Part shown: piece by piece, positions 6,646 through 15,378 of the stretch
Layout: the number at the start of each line of letters is the position of its first letter
How positions within the stretch are numbered: position 1 is the stretch's first letter
From: UBA6115 sp964346355
Lineage (GTDB): Bacteria > Bacillota > Clostridia > Christensenellales > Aristaeellaceae
Length of the DNA stretch: 25,151 nucleotides
Assembly: GCA_964346355.1 (NCBI GenBank)
Contig: CAYFUH010000024.1
Location: forward strand, 1 to 25,151
Direction: 5' to 3'
Position numbers and translations under genes: made by a program
The notes under the pieces: generated by a model
The model's input: only the letters and a program-made list of their open reading frames with translations
The model's database searches: none
What the model was told of the DNA's origin: nothing

Positions 6646-7995
6646 ATGGGTATGGATGACCCTGGATCGCCGATATTCAGCTCTATTGTTCTCATTTTTG
6701 TTCTGACCATCATCAACGCCTTTTTAGCCGGCGCCGAGATGGCCTTCGTCTCCCTCAACCCCAGCAAAATCAAGGACATGGCGGATGGCGGCGACAAGCG
6801 CGCGATCAAGGTGCAACGTCTGCTCGCGACACCGGATGCCTTCTTATCCGCAATTCAGGTTGGCATCACCTTCGCGGGTTTTTTCAATTCCGCCTCCGCA
6901 GCCCGCGCCTTTGTAGACAGGCTGATGCCCGTGCTGGGCAATGTCCCGGCTGCAGAAACCGTGGCCAGCCTGATTATCACGCTGATCATCTCCTATGTCA
7001 CCCTGGTGTTGGGCGAATTGTACCCCAAGCAGCTGGCGCTGCAGGTGCCGGAGCAGTATGCCCGTGTTGCAGCCGGCGTAATCCTGTTTATGCGCGCCGC
7101 GTTCAAGCCCTTTGTGTGGCTGCTGACAGTATCCGTCAGCCTGCTTAAGAAGCTGACGCCCATTGATTTCACCAAGAAAGAGGAAAAACTGACCCGCCAG
7201 GAGATGAGCCGGCTGCTCAGCTCCAGCCGCACCGACGGCGCCATTGACACGGATGAGTTCAACATGATGCGCGGCGTGCTGTCCCTGGACACCCGCTTGG
7301 TGCGCGAGATCATGGTGCCGCGCGTGGACACGGACATGCTGGACGCGGACGAGCCGTTTGACAAAAACATGGCCTTCCTGCTGGGGGAGATGCGCTCGCG
7401 CATCCCCATTTATCAGGAGGAAAAGGACAACATCCTGGGCGTCGTGCACATGAAGGACGTGCTTATCAACTTAAAGGCCCTAACAGACGGCCAGCTCACC
7501 TTCCGCGACATCGCCCGCCCGGCTCTTTTTATCCCGGATACCATGTACACGGATGAATTGCTGGTGCAGTTCCAGAAGTCCAAGCAGCACCTGGCCGTGT
7601 TGGTGGACGAGTTTGGCGGCGTGTGCGGCATCGTCACCATGGAGGACCTGATTGAGGAAATCGTGGGCGACATCCAGGACGAGTACGACAACGAGGAGGA
7701 GGAGGAGCTCACCCTCATCAGCCCGACGGAGGCCATTTTGGACGGCAGCCTGCCGCTGACGGATGTCAACAAGGCTTTTGACCTTCATATCACCTCTGAG
7801 GACGCGGACACCATCGCGGGGTATATGATTGAGCAGCTGGGCTATTTGCCCAAGCCCGGCGAGGCTGCTGAGGTGGAAAATGAGCAGTTCACCCTGCGCG
7901 TGCTGCGCGCCAAAACCACGCGCATTGAGTCCGTGCGCCTAACGCTGAAAAAGCCGGTGGAACTGGAACCCCTTTCCCCGGAAGAGGACGAATAA
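6646..7995 (+). CDS. CNNM/CorC-HlyC family membrane protein (hemolysin C-like)
   Basis: A 449-residue membrane protein with the standard order. First comes a CNNM domain with four hydrophobic segments (about 7-27, 72-95, 98-125, 131-155; motifs FLAGAEMAF, SAIQVGITFAGFF, LVLGELYPKQLAL). Next is a CBS pair (IMVPRVDTDML to VDEFGGVCGIVTMEDLIEEIVGDI). Last is a C-terminal CorC_HlyC domain (ILDGSLPLTDVNKAF to VRLTLKK). Relatives act in Mg2+ or Co2+ efflux or Na+/Mg2+ exchange; the hemolysin name is historical. I chose the ATG at 6646, 13 bases after AAGGAG (6627-6632). An in-frame GTG at 6634 is too close to that site to be used. An acidic run (EEEEE, encoded near 7695) links the CBS and C-terminal domains. 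Two genes on, exporters follow on the same strand. Confidence 0.9.
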   Translation: MGMDDPGSPIFSSIVLIFVLTIINAFLAGAEMAFVSLNPSKIKDMADGGDKRAIKVQRLLATPDAFLSAIQVGITFAGFFNSASAARAFVDRLMPVLGNVPAAETVASLIITLIISYVTLVLGELYPKQLALQVPEQYARVAAGVILFMRAAFKPFVWLLTVSVSLLKKLTPIDFTKKEEKLTRQEMSRLLSSSRTDGAIDTDEFNMMRGVLSLDTRLVREIMVPRVDTDMLDADEPFDKNMAFLLGEMRSRIPIYQEEKDNILGVVHMKDVLINLKALTDGQLTFRDIARPALFIPDTMYTDELLVQFQKSKQHLAVLVDEFGGVCGIVTMEDLIEEIVGDIQDEYDNEEEEELTLISPTEAILDGSLPLTDVNKAFDLHITSEDADTIAGYMIEQLGYLPKPGEAAEVENEQFTLRVLRAKTTRIESVRLTLKKPVELEPLSPEEDE

Positions 7996-8007
7996 ACCAC
8001 TTGCACC

Positions 8008-8023
8008 CCGCGCGATGGCGCGG
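8008..8023 (+). promoter_or_regulatory. Small hairpin between the CNNM and exporter genes
   Basis: CCGCGC (8008-8013) pairs with GCGCGG (8018-8023) around a GATG loop, in the 45-base gap just ahead of the AAAGGG site of the exporter gene. Only CTTT follows, so it is at most a weak terminator; it may set the ratio between the two genes. Confidence 0.35.
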
Positions 8024-8040
8024 CTTTGAAAGGGAACGTA

Positions 8041-10197
8041 TTGAAAACATTTAAATTCTTAAAACCCGAGTGGCAGGCGCTGATTGTCATTTTTTTGCTG
8101 CTGCTCCTGCAGGTCACAGCGGAGTTAAGCCTGCCCGCCTACACCTCCACCCTGGTCAATGTGGGCATCCAGCAGGACGGCATCGAGGACGCCCTGGCCG
8201 ATCAGCTGCAAACGTCCAGCATGGATGACTTGATGCTGCTGATGGACGAGGGGGAGAAGCAGGCAGTTCAGGCCGCCTACACACGAGCGGGCGACCTGTA
8301 CATCAGGAACAACAACCTGACGCTAACGCAGCGCGAGCAGGCCATCAATGCCCTGGAATTGCCCATGGCTGTCCTGATGGGTATGCGCAGCATGGAAGGC
8401 GGACAGGAAGCCTTGGCCAGCCTGCGCAGCGGCATGATTACACGCGAAGCGCTGCTTGCGCAACTGGACCAAAACCTGCCCATGCCGCTTACGGGCGAAG
8501 CCGGCGCCCAGTTTATCAGCCAGGCTGCTGCGCAGTTTGTGCGCGCGGAATACATTGCCCAGGGCATCGACATTGGAAAGGTCCGCAACAGCTTTTTGTG
8601 GACCAAAGGCGCCGTCATGCTGGGCCTGACCCTGCTGTCGGTCATCGCTGCCCTGGCTACCAGCTTTTTGTCCAGCCGGGCCAGCGCGCGCATCGGACGC
8701 GGGCTGCGCGCGCGCGTGTTTAAAAAAGTGCTCTTCTTTTCCAAGGCCGAGGTGGACCATTTCTCCACCGCCTCCCTCATCACCCGCTCCACCAACGACA
8801 TCAACCAGATTCAACAGGTGTCTGTCATGATGATGCGCATGCTGCTTTACGCGCCCATCATGGCCATCGGCGGCATCTGGCGCGTCACCCAGGTGCGCAC
8901 CGGCTTAGGCTGGATTGTGGTGGTCACCGTCGTTTTAATGGTCATGCTGGTCATCGCGGTGGCGCTGACAGTCACGCCCAAGTTCAAATTGAACCAGAAA
9001 TTGGTGGACAGGATGAATCTGGTCGCGCGCGAAAACCTCACCGGCGTGCAGGTGGTGCGCGCCTTCTCCATGGACGGGCATGAGATCAAACGCTACGGCA
9101 AAGCCAATGACGACCTCACCGCCGTCAACCGGTCCATCAATTACGCCTTCAGCTATGTGATGCCCATCATGGGGCTCATTTTAAACGGCGTCTCCCTGGC
9201 CATCCTCTGGTTTGGCGCCAAGGGCATAGACCTGGGCAACCTGCAGGTGGGCGATATGATCGCCTTTATGAGCTATACCTTCCAGATCGCCTTCTCCTTT
9301 ATGACGCTGGCCATGTTAGGCGCGGTGATGATGCCCAGGGCGGAGGTCGCAGCCCAGCGTATCTTTGAAGTGCTAAATACAGAAAGCGACATCAAGCAAA
9401 CAGACCAACCCAAAACCCTGCCCGCAGGGAAGGCGGGCAGCCTGCGCTTTGAAAATGTCTCCTTCCGCTATCCGGATTCGCAGGAGGACATCCTGTCCGA
9501 CCTCAGCTTTGATATCCATCCCGGGCAAACCGCCGCCGTCATCGGCGCCACCGGCTCGGGCAAATCCACGCTGGTGCAGCTCATCCCGCGGTTTTTTGAT
9601 GTCACAAAAGGCCGCATCTTGATGGACGGCGTCGATATCCGGGATCTGTCGCTGCACGATTTGCGTGAGCAGATCGGCTTTGTGCCGCAGGTGGCGCAGC
9701 TGTTCTCGGGCACCATTTCCTCCAACATCAAGTTCGCTGATGAAGCCATCACAGATGAGGACGCCCAGCGCGCAGCCTCCCTGGCCCAGGCCAGCAGCTT
9801 CATCGCGGACAAGGAGGAGGGCTGGGAGTCAGAGGTCGCCCAGGGCGGCAGCAACCTGTCCGGCGGGCAGAAACAGCGCCTGTCCATCGCCCGCGCCATC
9901 GCCAAAAAACCGCGCTTTTTGCTGTTTGATGATTCCTTCTCGGCCCTTGATTACCGCACCGATTTGCTGGTGCGCCAGGCGCTCAAGAAGGATTTTGAGG
10001 ACGCCACCGTCCTCATTGTCGCCCAGCGCATCGCCACCGTCATGCAGGCGGACACCATCCTGGTGCTGGACCAGGGCCAGTTGGTTGGCCAGGGCACGCA
10101 CAGGGAGCTGATGAAGTCCTGCGCCACCTATCAACAAATCGCCAGAAGCCAGCTGTCAGACGACGAGCTGGCCGGGCAGGGAGGGCAGGCGTCATGA
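8041..10197 (+). CDS. Heterodimeric ABC exporter, degenerate-site subunit
   Basis: A 718-residue type IV (BmrC/TM287-like) exporter half: six-helix domain, then NBD. A long extracytoplasmic insertion of about 130 residues lies between the first two helices (residues ~35-175), rich in Gln and Met. The NBD has Walker A GATGSGKST (502-510), signature LSGGQ (606-610), and Walker B FLLFDDSFSALD with D631 replacing the catalytic Glu. Q662 replaces the switch His (VAQRIATV). Both changes mark the non-hydrolysing site of heterodimeric exporters. The start is TTG at 8041 with AAAGGG 6 bases upstream; an in-frame TTG at 8026 lacks a site. The stop overlaps the next start by four bases. Substrate (drug, lipid or peptide) unknown. 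Confidence 0.9.
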   Translation: MKTFKFLKPEWQALIVIFLLLLLQVTAELSLPAYTSTLVNVGIQQDGIEDALADQLQTSSMDDLMLLMDEGEKQAVQAAYTRAGDLYIRNNNLTLTQREQAINALELPMAVLMGMRSMEGGQEALASLRSGMITREALLAQLDQNLPMPLTGEAGAQFISQAAAQFVRAEYIAQGIDIGKVRNSFLWTKGAVMLGLTLLSVIAALATSFLSSRASARIGRGLRARVFKKVLFFSKAEVDHFSTASLITRSTNDINQIQQVSVMMMRMLLYAPIMAIGGIWRVTQVRTGLGWIVVVTVVLMVMLVIAVALTVTPKFKLNQKLVDRMNLVARENLTGVQVVRAFSMDGHEIKRYGKANDDLTAVNRSINYAFSYVMPIMGLILNGVSLAILWFGAKGIDLGNLQVGDMIAFMSYTFQIAFSFMTLAMLGAVMMPRAEVAAQRIFEVLNTESDIKQTDQPKTLPAGKAGSLRFENVSFRYPDSQEDILSDLSFDIHPGQTAAVIGATGSGKSTLVQLIPRFFDVTKGRILMDGVDIRDLSLHDLREQIGFVPQVAQLFSGTISSNIKFADEAITDEDAQRAASLAQASSFIADKEEGWESEVAQGGSNLSGGQKQRLSIARAIAKKPRFLLFDDSFSALDYRTDLLVRQALKKDFEDATVLIVAQRIATVMQADTILVLDQGQLVGQGTHRELMKSCATYQQIARSQLSDDELAGQGGQAS

Positions 10198-12035
10198 GTG
10201 AACATAAAAAAGGACGGCGCACGCAGCGCCCGCAGGGCGGCCCCCACGGCGGCGGCCGGATTGTCGAAAAACCCAAGGACTTCAAAAACACCGTCCGGCG
10301 CCTGTTTCATGTGCTCAAGCCCTGGCGCGTCAAACTGTACATCTGCGCCGTCGCGTCCATCCTCAGCGCCGCCATCGGCATCTTTGGGCCCAAGATCTCC
10401 GGCCAGGCCACCACCGCCATCTTTGAAGGCTTAGTTGCCAAGGTGCGCGGCACGGGCGGCATCGATTTTGCGCGCATCGCGCAGGTGCTCCTCTTCCTCA
10501 TGGGGCTGTATTTGGCCAGCTCCGCCTTTTCCTTCATCATGCAGCGCGTCATCGCGGGCGTCACCGTGGATTTTTCCCGCAGCCTGCGCCAGCGCATCGG
10601 GGAGAAGATCCACCGCGTGCCCGTTGGCTACTACGAAAAAACCAGCATTGGCGATGTGCTCTCGCGCATCACCAACGATGTGGACTCCGTCTCCCAGAAC
10701 ATCTCCAACATCTTCTCGCAGTTTCTCTCCGGCCTGGCCACCCTGCTGGGCGTGCTCATCATGATGATCGTCATCAGCCCGCTTTTGGCGCTGCTGGTTG
10801 TCCTGGTCGTCCCCCTGGCCATGCTGATCGCGGCCATGATCTTCAAGCGCTCCCAGCGCTATTTCAAGGCGCAGCAGCAGCTGCTGGGCGACATCACCGG
10901 CCAGGTGGAGGAATCCTACGCCGGGCACATGGTCATCCAGGCCTTCAACCGCGAGGAGGAGACCTTAAAAACCTTCCAGGAATCCAACGACAAGCTGTAT
11001 GACAGCGCCTGGAAGAGCCAGTTTTTCACCGGGCTCATGCAGCCCATCATGAACTTCACCAACAACCTGGGCTACCTCCTGGTGGTGGTGGTGGGCGCGG
11101 CGCAGGCCGCCCTGGGCATCATCACCGTGGGCGATGTACAGGCCTTCATCCAGTATGTGCGCAACTTCATGCAGCCGCTGATGCAGTTCTCGCAGATCAC
11201 CGGCGCCATCCAGACCATGGCCGCCGCGGCCGAGCGCGTCTTCGCCTTCCTGGATTTGGAAGAAGAAACCGACCCTGCCAGCCCGCCCGCTCTGCCGCAG
11301 GTCAAAGGCCGCGTCTGCTTTGAGCATGTGCGCTTTGGCTATGACCCGGAAAAAATCATCATCCACGATTTCTCCCTCTGCGTGTTGCCCGGGCAAACCT
11401 GCGCCATCGTGGGCGAGACCGGCAGCGGCAAGACCACCCTGGTCAAGCTGCTCATGCGCTTTTATGAGCCGCAGTCCGGCCGCATTACCTTGGACGGCCT
11501 GGACATCGCCACCCTCACCCGGGACACAGCCCGCTCCGCCTTTGGCATGGTATTGCAGGACACCTGGCTGTTCTCCGGCACCATCATGGAAAACATCCGC
11601 TACGGCCGCCCCGATGCCACGGATGAGGAGGTCATGGAGGCCGCGCGCATGGCGCACGCCGATCACTTCATCCTCACCCAGCCCGGCGGCTACCAGATGG
11701 TCATCAACGAGGAGGCCGACAACATCTCCTCAGGGCAAAAGCAGTTGCTCACCATCGCCCGCGCCATGCTGGCGGACAAGCCCGTCCTCATCCTGGACGA
11801 GGCCACCTCCAACGTGGACACCCTCACCGAACACCGCATCCAGCACGCCATGCGCCAGCTGATGGAAGGGCGCACCAGCTTTGTCATCGCCCACCGCCTG
11901 TCCACCATCCGTGAAGCCGATGTCATCCTGGTCATGGACAACGGCAACATCGCAGAGTTTGGCAACCACGACGAGCTCATGAAACTGGGCGGCAAGTACA
12001 AGGAGCTGTACGAAAGCCAGTTTGAGGTGGCGTAG
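10194..12035 (+). CDS. Heterodimeric ABC exporter, catalytic subunit
   Basis: A 613-residue partner of the preceding gene (BmrD/TM288-like). A basic, Gly-rich N-terminal tail (residues 1-25) precedes six membrane helices and an NBD with Walker A GETGSGKTT (407-415), Walker B LILDEATSNVD with catalytic E536, and switch H567 (VIAHRLSTI). Its signature is ISSGQ (511-515) instead of LSGGQ. Because the signature works opposite the partner's Walker motifs, this altered signature and the partner's D631/Q662 belong to the same degenerate site, while E536/H567 and the partner's LSGGQ form the active one. It starts at the ATGA overlap, so the subunits are translationally coupled in equal amounts. Confidence 0.92.
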   Translation: MSEHKKGRRTQRPQGGPHGGGRIVEKPKDFKNTVRRLFHVLKPWRVKLYICAVASILSAAIGIFGPKISGQATTAIFEGLVAKVRGTGGIDFARIAQVLLFLMGLYLASSAFSFIMQRVIAGVTVDFSRSLRQRIGEKIHRVPVGYYEKTSIGDVLSRITNDVDSVSQNISNIFSQFLSGLATLLGVLIMMIVISPLLALLVVLVVPLAMLIAAMIFKRSQRYFKAQQQLLGDITGQVEESYAGHMVIQAFNREEETLKTFQESNDKLYDSAWKSQFFTGLMQPIMNFTNNLGYLLVVVVGAAQAALGIITVGDVQAFIQYVRNFMQPLMQFSQITGAIQTMAAAAERVFAFLDLEEETDPASPPALPQVKGRVCFEHVRFGYDPEKIIIHDFSLCVLPGQTCAIVGETGSGKTTLVKLLMRFYEPQSGRITLDGLDIATLTRDTARSAFGMVLQDTWLFSGTIMENIRYGRPDATDEEVMEAARMAHADHFILTQPGGYQMVINEEADNISSGQKQLLTIARAMLADKPVLILDEATSNVDTLTEHRIQHAMRQLMEGRTSFVIAHRLSTIREADVILVMDNGNIAEFGNHDELMKLGGKYKELYESQFEVA

Positions 12036-12111
12036 GGGCAGGTGCGGGAACGACTGGGGCTTTCCCCATCAATATTGAATGTTTCAAGTTAAAATAGGAT
12101 AGCCAAAAAAA

Positions 12112-12154
12112 TTAGGGTGCATTTCCACAGAAATCTGTATGAAATGCACCCTAA
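12112..12154 (-). terminator. Long hairpin terminator of the opp-type operon
   Basis: Perfect 14-bp arms TTAGGGTGCATTTC (12112-12125) and GAAATGCACCCTAA (12141-12154) enclose a second 5-bp stem (ACAGA/TCTGT, 12127-12138). Read on the minus strand the stem is followed by T7 (complement of 12105-12111), a good intrinsic terminator about 130 bases after the opp-type stop at 12284. The plus side lacks a T run. The rest of 12036-12283 is AT-rich and holds only a short GGGG/CCCC hairpin (12055-12068) after the exporter stop; I see no gene. Confidence 0.65.
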
Positions 12155-12283
12155 AAATTATGAAATGTCCGTTTGTCTAACAATATGATTTCTTCTGCGC
12201 CAGATTTGTTATACTTTCAACCAAACTGACACGAATCATACCGCGGTCAGGATAAAAACAGACAGCTTCGCTTGTTTGTAACC

Positions 12284-13105
12284 TCAACCCACCGTACTCA
12301 AATCCCAGGTCTCGTTCAATTTGGGCACGTCGTTAATCAGGCGCTTTGTGTAGGCTGCCTGCGGGTTTAAAATCACCTCGTCCGCGGTGCCGGACTCCAC
12401 AAACCTGCCCTTTTCCATGATGTACACGGTGTCGGAGATGTGGTAGGCCAGGCCGATGTCGTGGGTGATGAAAATGATGGTCATGTTGGTTTCGTCCCGC
12501 AATTTCAGCAGCATGTCCAGGATGGTGGCGCGGGAGCAGGCGTCAATCATGCTGGTGGGCTCATCCGCCAGCAAAATCTTGGGCTTCAGCAAAAAGATCC
12601 GGGCAATCATCAGCCGCTGCATCTGCCCGCCGGACAACTCAAAGGGGTATTTGTTGGTCATCTCCTCATACTTGAGGTTGACGAAAGCCAGCGCCTCCGT
12701 CATCAGGGCGATTTTTTCCGCCTTGGGCAGCCGCCCGCCTCCGCGCATCCGGATGCAGTCTAAAAGTACGGTATCAATCTTGTTGAAGATATTGTAGCTG
12801 GAAAACGGGTCCTGGAAGATAGCCTGGATGCCCTGCCAGTACTTGCGGCGCTTCTTGGCCGTGGAAAGGTCCAGCGGCTGGCCGTGGAAGTGGATCTCGC
12901 CCTCCGTTTTGGACAGCAAACCCAGCAGCATCTTGGCCAGCGTGGTCTTGCCGGAGCCGGATTCCCCCACAATGGACACCAGTTCCCCGTCATAAAAATC
13001 AAAATCCACGTGGTCCACCGCCGTTACGGTCTGGCGGCCCAAGCCAAATACCTTGGTCAAGCCCCTGCCGCACAGGCAGACGGTGCGCTCAGCGTTCAGC
13101 GGCAT
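12284..13105 (-). CDS. Oligopeptide/dipeptide-type ABC transporter ATP-binding protein (OppF/DppF-like)
   Basis: A 273-residue ATPase, second of the pair that drives the Opp-type importer. Walker A GESGSGKTT (about 47-55), Q-loop IFQDPFSSYN, signature ELSGGQMQR, Walker B ILLADEPTSMID and H-loop FITHD are all intact. It is shorter than typical OppF and lacks the C-terminal Cys-containing HPY extension that its partner has. The ATG at 13105 lies 17 bases inside the upstream gene, with GAGGAGG a few bases ahead, so the two are translationally coupled. Last gene of the operon. Opp/Dpp-family ATPases serve peptide and, in some lineages, oligosaccharide importers. Confidence 0.9.
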   Translation of the reverse strand: MPLNAERTVCLCGRGLTKVFGLGRQTVTAVDHVDFDFYDGELVSIVGESGSGKTTLAKMLLGLLSKTEGEIHFHGQPLDLSTAKKRRKYWQGIQAIFQDPFSSYNIFNKIDTVLLDCIRMRGGGRLPKAEKIALMTEALAFVNLKYEEMTNKYPFELSGGQMQRLMIARIFLLKPKILLADEPTSMIDACSRATILDMLLKLRDETNMTIIFITHDIGLAYHISDTVYIMEKGRFVESGTADEVILNPQAAYTKRLINDVPKLNETWDLSTVG

Positions 13106-14102
13106 ACTTCCTCCTCAGCTCGTCCTCATCCCGCCAGCAGCGGCTGGCACGGCCGGATCGCAGTTCGCGCAAGTCCTGGTTCATGCCGGTGCAGCGCGGC
13201 TCTACATACTTGCACCGGGGCGCGAAACGGCAGCCCGCGGGCGGCTTTTTCAAATTGGGCGGCGTGCCGGGGATAGCCACTAACTTGGTGTCCCGCATGC
13301 CCTCCTCCGGCACCAGGATGGAGTCCATCAGACCCTTGCCATAGGGATGCACCGGGTCAAACACCACCTCCCGGGCGGTGCCCTGCTCCACAATCTGGCC
13401 GGCGTACATCACCATGATGTCATCGGTGACGTTGTATAACAGCGGCAGTTCATGGGTGATGAAGATCATCGTCTTGATCATCCCTTTGTCCATCATGTTG
13501 CGCAGCATCTTGATCACCATCTTCTGGCTGGTGACGTCCAGGGCCGAGCTGGGCTCGTCCGCGATTAGGACCTGGGGGGAGAGGATGGTGGAAATGGCGA
13601 TGACGGTACGCTGCTTCATGCCACCGGACAATTCCACCGGAAACTTGCGCAGGGCGTCTTTTGGCAAGCCCAGCTTCTCAAAGCGCTGGGTGGCCAGGTC
13701 CTGGATATCCTGCTTGCTCATCCCGGTATCATGGGCCCGCACCACATCCTCGATGAAGTGGATGACCCGCCTGGTGGGGTTTAAGGCATTCATGGCCGCC
13801 TGGGGGATGTAGGCGATCTTGGTGCCCAGGATGTTCAGCCGCACCTCATCCGGCGGCATCTGGGTGATGGTTTGTCCATCCAGGATAATGTCCCCGCTTT
13901 GGTAGTGCAGCGGCGGGAAGTAATAGCCCATCAAGGAGAGGGCCAGGGTGGATTTGCCGCAGCCGCTCTCCCCGGCGATGCCCAGGCTGCGCCCCTCATA
14001 CAGCTTTAAGGACACATGGTCCACCGCGTAGATATCCTCGCCAAAGCGGGTGACGTATTTGGTGGTGAGGTCACGCACCTCCATAACCGGTGTATTGCTC
14101 AT
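13089..14102 (-). CDS. Oligopeptide/dipeptide-type ABC transporter ATP-binding protein (OppD/DppD-like)
   Basis: A 337-residue ATPase with Walker A GESGCGKST (43-51), signature ELSGGMKQR, Walker B VLIADEPSSALD and H-loop ITHELP. The C-terminal HPY extension carries four cysteines in CRFAPRC and RC around ARCW-like context (GCRFAPRCKYVEPRC, then SRCW), which in OppD/DppD relatives can bind an iron-sulfur cluster. The ATG at 14102 has AAGGGGG 5-6 bases upstream and follows the permease stop by 10 bases. It overlaps the next gene by 17 bases. Confidence 0.92.
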   Translation of the reverse strand: MSNTPVMEVRDLTTKYVTRFGEDIYAVDHVSLKLYEGRSLGIAGESGCGKSTLALSLMGYYFPPLHYQSGDIILDGQTITQMPPDEVRLNILGTKIAYIPQAAMNALNPTRRVIHFIEDVVRAHDTGMSKQDIQDLATQRFEKLGLPKDALRKFPVELSGGMKQRTVIAISTILSPQVLIADEPSSALDVTSQKMVIKMLRNMMDKGMIKTMIFITHELPLLYNVTDDIMVMYAGQIVEQGTAREVVFDPVHPYGKGLMDSILVPEEGMRDTKLVAIPGTPPNLKKPPAGCRFAPRCKYVEPRCTGMNQDLRELRSGRASRCWRDEDELRRKYAAER

Positions 14103-14112
14103 GACGACCCCC

Positions 14113-15363
14113 TTATGAGCGCAGTTGCGGGTTGAACACCTGGTCTAAGCCCGTATTCATCAGGTTTAAGGAGAAGGACACCAGGGCAATCACCAGGATG
14201 ACCGGGAAATAGGCCCACCAGGAGCCGTTTAGATGGGCTGAATACTGCATGGACCAGCTCATCATCAGCCCCAGGGTAGGCACCTCCGTGGTCTTGGGCC
14301 CCAGGCCCAAAAGGGACAGCTGGGCTTCCGCCAGGATGCCGGAGGACACCTGCAAAATGAAAGCCATCACCACATAGCTCATGATGTAGGGCAGGATGTC
14401 CCGCAAAATGATGCGCAGGAGGCTGTGGCCAGAGAGCCGGCTTAGGTTCACATGGTCCCGGTTGCGCAGGGAAATCACCTGGGAGCGCACGGAACGCGCC
14501 GTCCACACCCAGCTGGTTAAGCCAATCACCACCGCCACGGTGGTTGCCCCGCGCTGATCCTGCCCGATGGAATAGGAGATGAGCAGCAGCAGCACAAAAC
14601 CCGGAATGACGGTGAAGATGTTGGTGAAAAACATGATGACATCGTCCACCCAGCCCCCCACATAGCCCCCCAGCAGGCCCAGGCTTAAGCCGATGAAGGT
14701 CGCCACCAGGCCCGCGATGAGACCGATCACCAGGGAGGTGCCCAGCGCGGATACCAGCTCCTTGAGCACATCCCGGCCAAAGTTGTCCGTGCCCAGGGGC
14801 AGGGTGGTGACATTGGCCACCCCCCGGATGTTGACATAGTCATCCTTGGCAATGACGCCTTTATCCACAGCCTGTCCGGTGTCCGGGTCGGTCTCCGCCA
14901 GGCTCATCTCCGGGGCCTTGCTGGCCGCCACCAGGCGCTTGTTGAGCCGCTCGTAGTAGTTGCGGTCCGCCTTGGTCATCCCGGCCGGACGCTCCTTGCC
15001 GTCATACTGTGTTTTCCAGGCAGAAAGCAGCGCCTCCGTGTCGTTGATGTTGAGCCCCTCGATATCCTTGCCGGTCACATCCAGCCAGTAGGCCATCTTG
15101 ACGCGGTCATCCTGGCTTAGCAGGTTAGCCACGCGCTTGCTCTCTGCCTCCGGCAGGCGCAGCACGTTGCGCTGGCTGCCCACCGCGTCATACAGGGACA
15201 CATAGGTGCCCGGCCTGGCAAAATTGCCCAGGCCAATGGGCTGCAGCGGGTTGCCCGGGTTGATCAGGGGATACACCATAATTACCAGAAGCAGCAGCAA
15301 AAAGATGCAAAACCCAAACAGGAAGAGGGGGGAGCGGAATACTTTTTTCAGTGTGTGTTTCAT
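14113..15363 (-). CDS. Oligopeptide-type ABC transporter permease (DppC-like) with enlarged N-terminal loop
   Basis: A 416-residue permease. Helix 1 covers about residues 13-33 (LFLFGFCIFLLLLLVIMVYPL region), then a hydrophilic extracytoplasmic stretch runs to about residue 185. The family motif LGTDNFGRD falls at 190-198, whereas in ordinary DppC proteins it lies near residue 70-80, so there is an insertion of about 110 residues. The BPD_transp_1 core follows, with the ATPase-contact EAA-like loop before ILRDILPYIMSYV. The ATG at 15363 has AAGGAG upstream, 15 bases after the neighbouring permease stop. The insertion could shape contact with the binding protein. Confidence 0.9.
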   Translation of the reverse strand: MKHTLKKVFRSPLFLFGFCIFLLLLLVIMVYPLINPGNPLQPIGLGNFARPGTYVSLYDAVGSQRNVLRLPEAESKRVANLLSQDDRVKMAYWLDVTGKDIEGLNINDTEALLSAWKTQYDGKERPAGMTKADRNYYERLNKRLVAASKAPEMSLAETDPDTGQAVDKGVIAKDDYVNIRGVANVTTLPLGTDNFGRDVLKELVSALGTSLVIGLIAGLVATFIGLSLGLLGGYVGGWVDDVIMFFTNIFTVIPGFVLLLLISYSIGQDQRGATTVAVVIGLTSWVWTARSVRSQVISLRNRDHVNLSRLSGHSLLRIILRDILPYIMSYVVMAFILQVSSGILAEAQLSLLGLGPKTTEVPTLGLMMSWSMQYSAHLNGSWWAYFPVILVIALVSFSLNLMNTGLDQVFNPQLRS

Positions 15364-15378
15364 CCCTTGCTCCTTTCC

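Noticed and set aside
6624..6659. Short frame starting ATGAAGGAG upstream of the CNNM gene, as a leader peptide
   Set aside because: 11 codons, starts within the ribosome binding site of the CNNM gene and has none of its own.
6231..6809. Minus-strand open frame crossing the second N gap
   Set aside because: Reads through 100 N, overlaps the CNNM gene antisense and has no ribosome binding site or recognisable domain.
10965..11666. Long antisense frame (233 codons) opposite the catalytic exporter subunit
   Set aside because: Low-complexity His/Gly/Asp-rich translation typical of antisense frames in GC-rich codon use; the plus-strand gene is certain.
12112..12154. Long inverted repeat as a mobile element end or small RNA
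   Set aside because: The T7 run on the minus strand and location after the opp-type operon are fully explained by an intrinsic terminator.
12155..12283. AT-rich stretch with TATACT as a promoter or small gene
   Set aside because: No -35 at correct spacing and no short frame with a ribosome binding site; both neighbouring operons end here.
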